Positions 8,122 through 10,313 of a stretch of 10,313 nucleotides of DNA are shown here, in pieces; the first letter of the stretch is position 1, and every line of letters starts with the position of its first letter. The notes under the pieces are model-generated. The model did no database searches. It saw only the letters and a program-made list of their open reading frames with translations, and was not told the DNA's origin. The stretch is taken from contig JAYZDP010000003.1 of NCBI GenBank assembly GCA_036337765.1, forward strand, positions 1-10,313, given 5' to 3'. Origin of the DNA: JAYZDP01 sp036337765. Its GTDB lineage: Bacteria; Acidobacteriota; Thermoanaerobaculia; Multivoradales; Multivoraceae. The position numbers and the translations under genes were made by a program.

Positions 8122-9119
8122 GGTGTCTCGCCGCTGAAGCATGGCTGCAGCAGCGACTCCGGCACGTGCTCGAGCAGCGCGCGGGTACAGATCGCACGCA
8201 TCTCGTCGCCCAGCTCGGGACGCAACGAGGACACGCCGTCCTGGTCTTCGAGCGGCGCCGCCAGGAACGGCTCCTCCGGATACATGCGCAGGAGCTTCTT
8301 CATGAAGGGCGACGGACGCCGAAACAGGCCCAAGCTGACCGAGTGGACACTCGACAACGGCAATCGTTCGAAGACCTCGGCAAAGAACCGGCGATAGTGG
8401 TCCGCATACCCCTGATGGTAGATCAGGGGATCGAAGCGAATCCCGATCGGCCAGCCGCGCTCAGCCAGCCGTGCCATGGCCCCGAGCCGCGCCCCGGGCG
8501 ACGGAGCTCCGTGCTCGAGAGCGTCCGCGACTTCGGGCGGCGACAGGCTCCATGCCGCGACGCAGTTCGGCAGGGGGTCGGATTCGAGCAGGGCGTCGAC
8601 GGCGACGCTCTTGCTACGCAGCTCGAGGCACGCCTCGGGGTGCTCGGCGAAGAACGGCAGCAGGGTGCGAACGAACCCCGTCACGCCCTCGAACGCGAGG
8701 CTGTCGCAGTCGTAGCCCGAGAAGAACGCCGACGGACCAGCGGCGCCTTCCAGGGTTCGCTCGATGGCGTCGGTGAAGTCCGCGAAGTTGACGAACACCA
8801 CGTAGTGGGCCGACGCGAACATGCCCTGTAGGAAGCAGTACCGGCAGTCGTAAAGGCAGTTGAGCATGTGCGAGAAGTAGAAGTTCTCGCGATCGGGGAA
8901 GCCGTAGCCCGCCGGCGCAGCAAGTACGTGTCGCGAGACCTTCTCCGCCAGCACCAGAGCCGGCGCGGCCTTCTGCACCCGAAAGCTCTGGTCGTGAGAG
9001 TTGAAAACGTCGCCATAGCGCTCGATCTCGATCAACCGCGCCCCGGGCAGTCGGGCGAGAATCTCGCGCGCTCGTGCATGGTCACGCACCGCCCGCTCGA
9101 CATAGACGGTGCGGATCAA
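8118..9119 (-). CDS. splB: Spore photoproduct lyase family radical SAM protein
   Basis: Likely radical SAM DNA repair enzyme. Spore photoproduct lyase uses S-adenosylmethionine and a 4Fe-4S cluster to split thymine photodimers. With a TTG start at 9119 the protein has 333 residues, close to the roughly 340 of Bacillus SplB. The cluster motif CLYDCRYC gives Cys88, Cys92 and Cys95 (C-x3-C-x2-C), followed by the family-typical FLQG. A fourth cysteine, Cys138 in SGYDCDSLAF, lies 50 residues after the first. This matches the hydrogen-donor cysteine of Bacillus subtilis SplB (90/94/97 and 141). The N-terminal YGDVFNSHDQSFRVQK segment resembles the proteobacterial branch of the family. The frame is open back to 9329, but that would overlap the nucleosidase by 214 bases. 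TTG forms a TTGA overlap with the nucleosidase stop and a weak GGACGGG lies 5 bases upstream. The family call is strong; the exact lesion repaired is an inference. Confidence 0.85.
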   Translation of the reverse strand: MIRTVYVERAVRDHARAREILARLPGARLIEIERYGDVFNSHDQSFRVQKAAPALVLAEKVSRHVLAAPAGYGFPDRENFYFSHMLNCLYDCRYCFLQGMFASAHYVVFVNFADFTDAIERTLEGAAGPSAFFSGYDCDSLAFEGVTGFVRTLLPFFAEHPEACLELRSKSVAVDALLESDPLPNCVAAWSLSPPEVADALEHGAPSPGARLGAMARLAERGWPIGIRFDPLIYHQGYADHYRRFFAEVFERLPLSSVHSVSLGLFRRPSPFMKKLLRMYPEEPFLAAPLEDQDGVSSLRPELGDEMRAICTRALLEHVPESLLQPCFSGETP

Positions 9120-9964
9120 ACCGGCCCGTCCGTCGACGCGCCCAACACGATCGGCAACGCCGACACGAAGGCCTCGAGTCGGGCCAGGATCTCGGTCCGC
9201 GATGCCGAGGCCGCTATCGTCGACAGCGCGTCCTCCAGCGACGCGACGAAGTCCTCTTCGGCAACCAGCGCCTGCCAGCGTCGTTGGAGCGAGGCTAGCT
9301 GGCGTCGTTGCGTGACGCTGAACCTCCACGACGACAACCTGCTCTCCAGCAGGTCACCGCTCAGAGGCGCCCCCACAGGTGCCCCAGCCAGACAGGCGAC
9401 CAGTGAACGTAGCGGCTCGATCGTCTGCGCCATCAGCTCGACGATCCGCGCCTCGTCGAGCTCGTTCCACAATTCTCCGGGCCCATCGGAGGCCACCTTG
9501 AGGACCTGCACGATCTCGGCCGCGCCAAAGCGCCGTGCAGTGTCGACGAAGCCGGCGGCCTCCATCTCGTAGGCCGCATCCTCGGCGTACTCTCGCTCCA
9601 CGTCAGCCACTGAGATGACGGCCGTCGAGTCCATGGACTCCACCAGCGACCGCGGCGGATACCGGCGCCTTCCGGTAGCTGCATCGCGCACCTCGTGCCC
9701 CAGGGCTACGGTCCCGATCGGCAGGGTTGCGTGCCCCGCGATGCCGACGTTGACCCACGGATCGGCGCGCGTCGCCCCGGTGCGGCCCGCGAGGTAGCCG
9801 ACGCCGCCGGCCGAGGCGACCGTCCCGACTCCGGTCACCACCAGCGCGATGCCCTCACCCGCGAACACCGGGTAGGCGGTGGCCGCCGGGTCTCGACGCA
9901 GCCCGAAGGCGTCGAGCAGCGGGCGGGCTTCACAGGACATGGCCACGGCGATGTGCGTCGTCAT
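9116..9964 (-). CDS. Nucleoside phosphorylase/MTA-SAH nucleosidase superfamily protein with helical C-terminal extension
   Basis: 282 residues from ATG at 9964. The N-terminal ~190 residues match the PNP/UDP phosphorylase fold, whose members cleave the N-glycosidic bond of nucleosides. Visible signs are AVAMSCEARPL, with Glu12 where MTA/SAH nucleosidase has its catalytic Glu12; TGVGTVASAGGVGYL (44-58); VNVGIAGHATLPIGTVALG (71-89); YEMEAAGF (132-139), with the ribose-binding Met-Glu; and KVASDG (156-161), with Asp160 where the general acid Asp sits. From about residue 195 to the end is a charged, mostly helical tail (RQLASLQRRWQALVAEEDF and onward) not expected in the basic enzyme. Substrate is not determined; 5'-deoxyadenosine or methylthioadenosine is plausible because the next gene is a radical SAM enzyme. 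Futalosine hydrolase is another superfamily possibility, but no menaquinone genes are nearby. The ATG overlaps the glycosyltransferase stop as ATGA. Confidence 0.8.
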   Translation of the reverse strand: MTTHIAVAMSCEARPLLDAFGLRRDPAATAYPVFAGEGIALVVTGVGTVASAGGVGYLAGRTGATRADPWVNVGIAGHATLPIGTVALGHEVRDAATGRRRYPPRSLVESMDSTAVISVADVEREYAEDAAYEMEAAGFVDTARRFGAAEIVQVLKVASDGPGELWNELDEARIVELMAQTIEPLRSLVACLAGAPVGAPLSGDLLESRLSSWRFSVTQRRQLASLQRRWQALVAEEDFVASLEDALSTIAASASRTEILARLEAFVSALPIVLGASTDGPV

Positions 9965-10313
9965 CGCGGGCCTCGACACGGCGAAGTGCCCTCGGTGAGG
10001 CGGCGCCGGCGCAGCTCCAGCTCCGCGACCTCCTCGACCCGGTTTCTCTTACGCACGCCCGCAAGATAGATGTCGAGCTTCTCCAGCGCAACGTCGCGGG
10101 CAGCCTGCCAGTCGATGGGGTCCAGCTCGCCCGACGCCAATATCTTCTCCAGTGCGGCGATCCGGAAGCGATCCATGCCCTCGAACTGGCGCGAGAGCTG
10201 GTCGTCGTGGCCGCCATACTTGACGATCAGAGGTTCGTCGACGAGCACCACCTCGTAGCGGGCGCAGACGCGCAGCCACAGATCGTAGTCCTCACAGGCC
10301 GGCAGGGTTTCGT
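9961..10313 (-). CDS. Family 2 glycosyltransferase, C-terminal fragment (cut by window edge)
   Basis: Only the last ~116 residues are in the window; the frame runs off the right edge without a convincing start. The visible segment begins with LPACEDYDLWLRVCARYEV. ACEDYDLWLR is the characteristic C-terminal block of GT-A fold family 2 glycosyltransferases, in which the acidic ED pair includes the catalytic base. VDEPLIVKYGGHDDQLSR and a charged helical tail rich in Arg and Glu follow. The nucleotide-sugar-binding N-terminus and DxD motif are outside the window, so donor and acceptor cannot be judged. A GTG at 10251 could be misread as the start of a 96-residue protein, but the upstream residues are clearly part of the same domain. 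Its TGA overlaps the nucleosidase ATG as ATGA, so it is the first visible gene of the operon. The promoter must lie further upstream. Confidence 0.82.
   Translation of the reverse strand, partial: ETLPACEDYDLWLRVCARYEVVLVDEPLIVKYGGHDDQLSRQFEGMDRFRIAALEKILASGELDPIDWQAARDVALEKLDIYLAGVRKRNRVEEVAELELRRRRLTEGTSPCRGPR
9971..9974 (-). promoter_or_regulatory. Ribosome binding site of the nucleosidase gene
   Basis: On the minus strand GAGG ends 6 bases before the ATG at 9964, within the last codons of the glycosyltransferase. Together with the ATGA overlap it favours this start over the in-frame ATG five codons upstream at 9979. Confidence 0.5.

Noticed and set aside
9116..9964. Futalosine hydrolase of menaquinone synthesis (MqnB)
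   Set aside because: The neighbouring radical SAM protein is SPL-type, not MqnC or MqnE, and no other menaquinone genes are in view.
10049..10279. Minus-strand open frame of 76 codons within the glycosyltransferase tail
   Set aside because: Out of frame with the clear GT2 sequence and Arg-rich; a shadow frame.

Overview
The window is GC-rich, densely packed bacterial chromosomal DNA with no RNA genes, mobile elements, CRISPR arrays or substantial intergenic space. The gene content suggests a Gram-negative bacterium of the broad 'deltaproteobacterial' type (Myxococcota, Desulfobacterota or Binatota-like). The clues are an AddAB pair with an iron-sulfur AddB, a DUF1499 membrane protein, and a spore-photoproduct-lyase-like radical SAM protein beside a nucleosidase and a glycosyltransferase. 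This placement is an inference from family resemblance and is not proven.

Left edge (1-656, plus strand): the 3' part of a membrane-anchored DUF1499 protein. It converges on the rest of the window with only 9 bases between the two stop codons.

Rest of the window (666-10313, minus strand): one tightly coupled gene run, read from right to left. The order is the C-terminus of a family 2 glycosyltransferase (cut by the right edge), a purine-nucleosidase-superfamily protein with an extra helical C-terminus, a spore photoproduct lyase family radical SAM protein, a short-chain dehydrogenase/reductase, AddB and AddA. All five junctions overlap, four as NTGA (ATGA, TTGA, ATGA, GTGA) and one as TAGTG. 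This makes translational coupling and a single transcript very likely. The overlaps also fix several start codons, including a TTG start for the radical SAM gene and GTG starts for addB and addA. The promoter must lie beyond the right edge.

Functionally, AddA and AddB form the helicase-nuclease that resects double-strand breaks for RecA-dependent repair. The radical SAM protein keeps the three cluster cysteines and a fourth cysteine at the position of the hydrogen-donor cysteine of spore photoproduct lyase, so it is plausibly a DNA photoproduct repair enzyme. The nucleosidase could act on 5'-deoxyadenosine or related nucleosides. The roles of the glycosyltransferase and the SDR here are unknown. 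The most interesting signal is this unusual grouping of repair enzymes with a nucleosidase, a glycosyltransferase and a reductase, rather than any single gene.
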